From Cyanobacteriota bacterium (GTDB taxonomy: Bacteria; Cyanobacteriota; Cyanobacteriia; Phormidesmidales; Phormidesmidaceae), in NCBI GenBank assembly GCA_027592485.1, contig JAQCKL010000073.1:1-12428 (forward strand): a DNA stretch of 12,428 nt. The letters run 5' to 3'. Under the pieces are notes generated by a model that had not been told where the DNA came from, searched no databases, and worked only from the letters and a program-made list of their open reading frames with translations. Position numbers and translations under genes: made by a program. Every line of letters starts with the position of its first letter. Within the stretch, counting starts at the first letter, position 1. Positions 12,115 to 12,428 of the stretch are shown here, in pieces.

Positions 12115-12366
12115 ATGAAAACGGTGACTCAGAATTCGCAACCCAACATGATTTTGCAAAACAGCAGCAAGGAAATCAACAAAGAGATGATGACTGTGAT
12201 TCAGGATTCACAACCCAACATTCTGCTACAAATGGCGCTTATCGATATTCTGCCAAACCCGATCCTGGTGAAGGATCAAGATCTTCGATACGTTCTGGTT
12301 AACAAGGCCTTTGAGCACCTATTTAGCGTTAGCAGAGAAATACTTATTGGCAAACTTGATACGTAA
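12115..12366 (+). CDS. PAS-domain protein fragment, stops in mid-domain
   Basis: An 83-residue frame starting at ATG 12115, preceded by AAGGA with 7 or so bases of spacing. Residues 1-24 and 25-48 begin with a duplicated segment: TVTQNSQPNMILQ and TVIQDSQPNILLQ, offset by 24 residues. From about residue 41 a PAS domain begins: LIDILPNPILVKDQDLRYVL, then VNKAFEHLFSVSREILIGKL. This opening is typical of cyanobacterial hybrid sensor kinases and diguanylate cyclases. A PAS domain needs about 100 residues, but TAA comes right after GKLDT, where 'D.LFP' normally follows. The product is therefore truncated, either by mutation or by an insertion whose edge lies near 12362. Translation beyond the stop does not resume PAS sequence in any frame in the 62 bases left. 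It could once have been the start of a sensor protein continuing off the window. Confidence 0.6.
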   Translation: MKTVTQNSQPNMILQNSSKEINKEMMTVIQDSQPNILLQMALIDILPNPILVKDQDLRYVLVNKAFEHLFSVSREILIGKLDT

Positions 12367-12428
12367 GTGTCACAGGGGTTGAGAACAGGAGTTGTTGTGG
12401 AAGGGAGTAGTCAGTTAAAGTTTACCGA

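Noticed and set aside
1..12428. tRNA, rRNA or prophage/integrase genes
   Set aside because: I looked for cloverleaf-like stems, rRNA-like blocks and recombinase motifs by eye and saw none.

Overview
The window looks like a cyanobacterial chromosome segment. It is G+C-rich with many copies of the cyanobacterial octamer GCGATCGC, and it carries a near-textbook RpaA response regulator, a protein family characteristic of cyanobacteria. It also holds a small conserved cyanobacterial-type hypothetical protein. A filamentous lineage is likely but not proven.

Layout. At 1-201 (minus) is the N-terminal part of an RnfD/NqrB-like membrane protein that runs off the left edge. At 352-885 (minus) is a poorly started, possibly decayed exported-type protein. 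At 1271-2917 (plus) a TetR/NemR-like repressor and a zinc-independent quinone oxidoreductase form a two-gene operon, with a perfect 16-bp palindrome against the repressor start codon. RpaA lies convergently at 2985-3713 (minus).

From 7865 down to 3936 (minus) lies a tight three-gene operon. Its genes encode an 844-residue fusion (cyclic-nucleotide-binding-like fold, degenerate sigma54-activator-type AAA+ domain, polytopic NosR/NapH-like iron-sulfur membrane module), a 140-residue membrane protein and a short MFS-like transporter. This is the best candidate in the window for an undescribed system: it looks like a membrane redox unit with inherited regulatory domains that have lost their catalytic residues, co-produced with a transporter.

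The right half holds a small conserved protein (8263-8517) with a clear terminator and a start-less coding relic (8586-8861, minus). It continues with a secreted protein made almost entirely of a 14-residue DFDQLRRENLDKDA repeat (8974-9486) and a pair of ABC-2/DUF990-type permeases with no ATPase nearby (9782-11373). After them comes a 741-base non-coding stretch with palindromes, then a PAS-domain protein that stops in mid-domain (12115-12366).

How they fit together. The TetR/oxidoreductase pair is probably a self-regulated electrophile or quinone detoxification unit. RpaA is the circadian and light output regulator and appears to have its own promoter. The iron-sulfur operon is probably membrane electron transfer linked to transport; its substrate cannot be read from sequence. 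The remaining genes look independent of each other.
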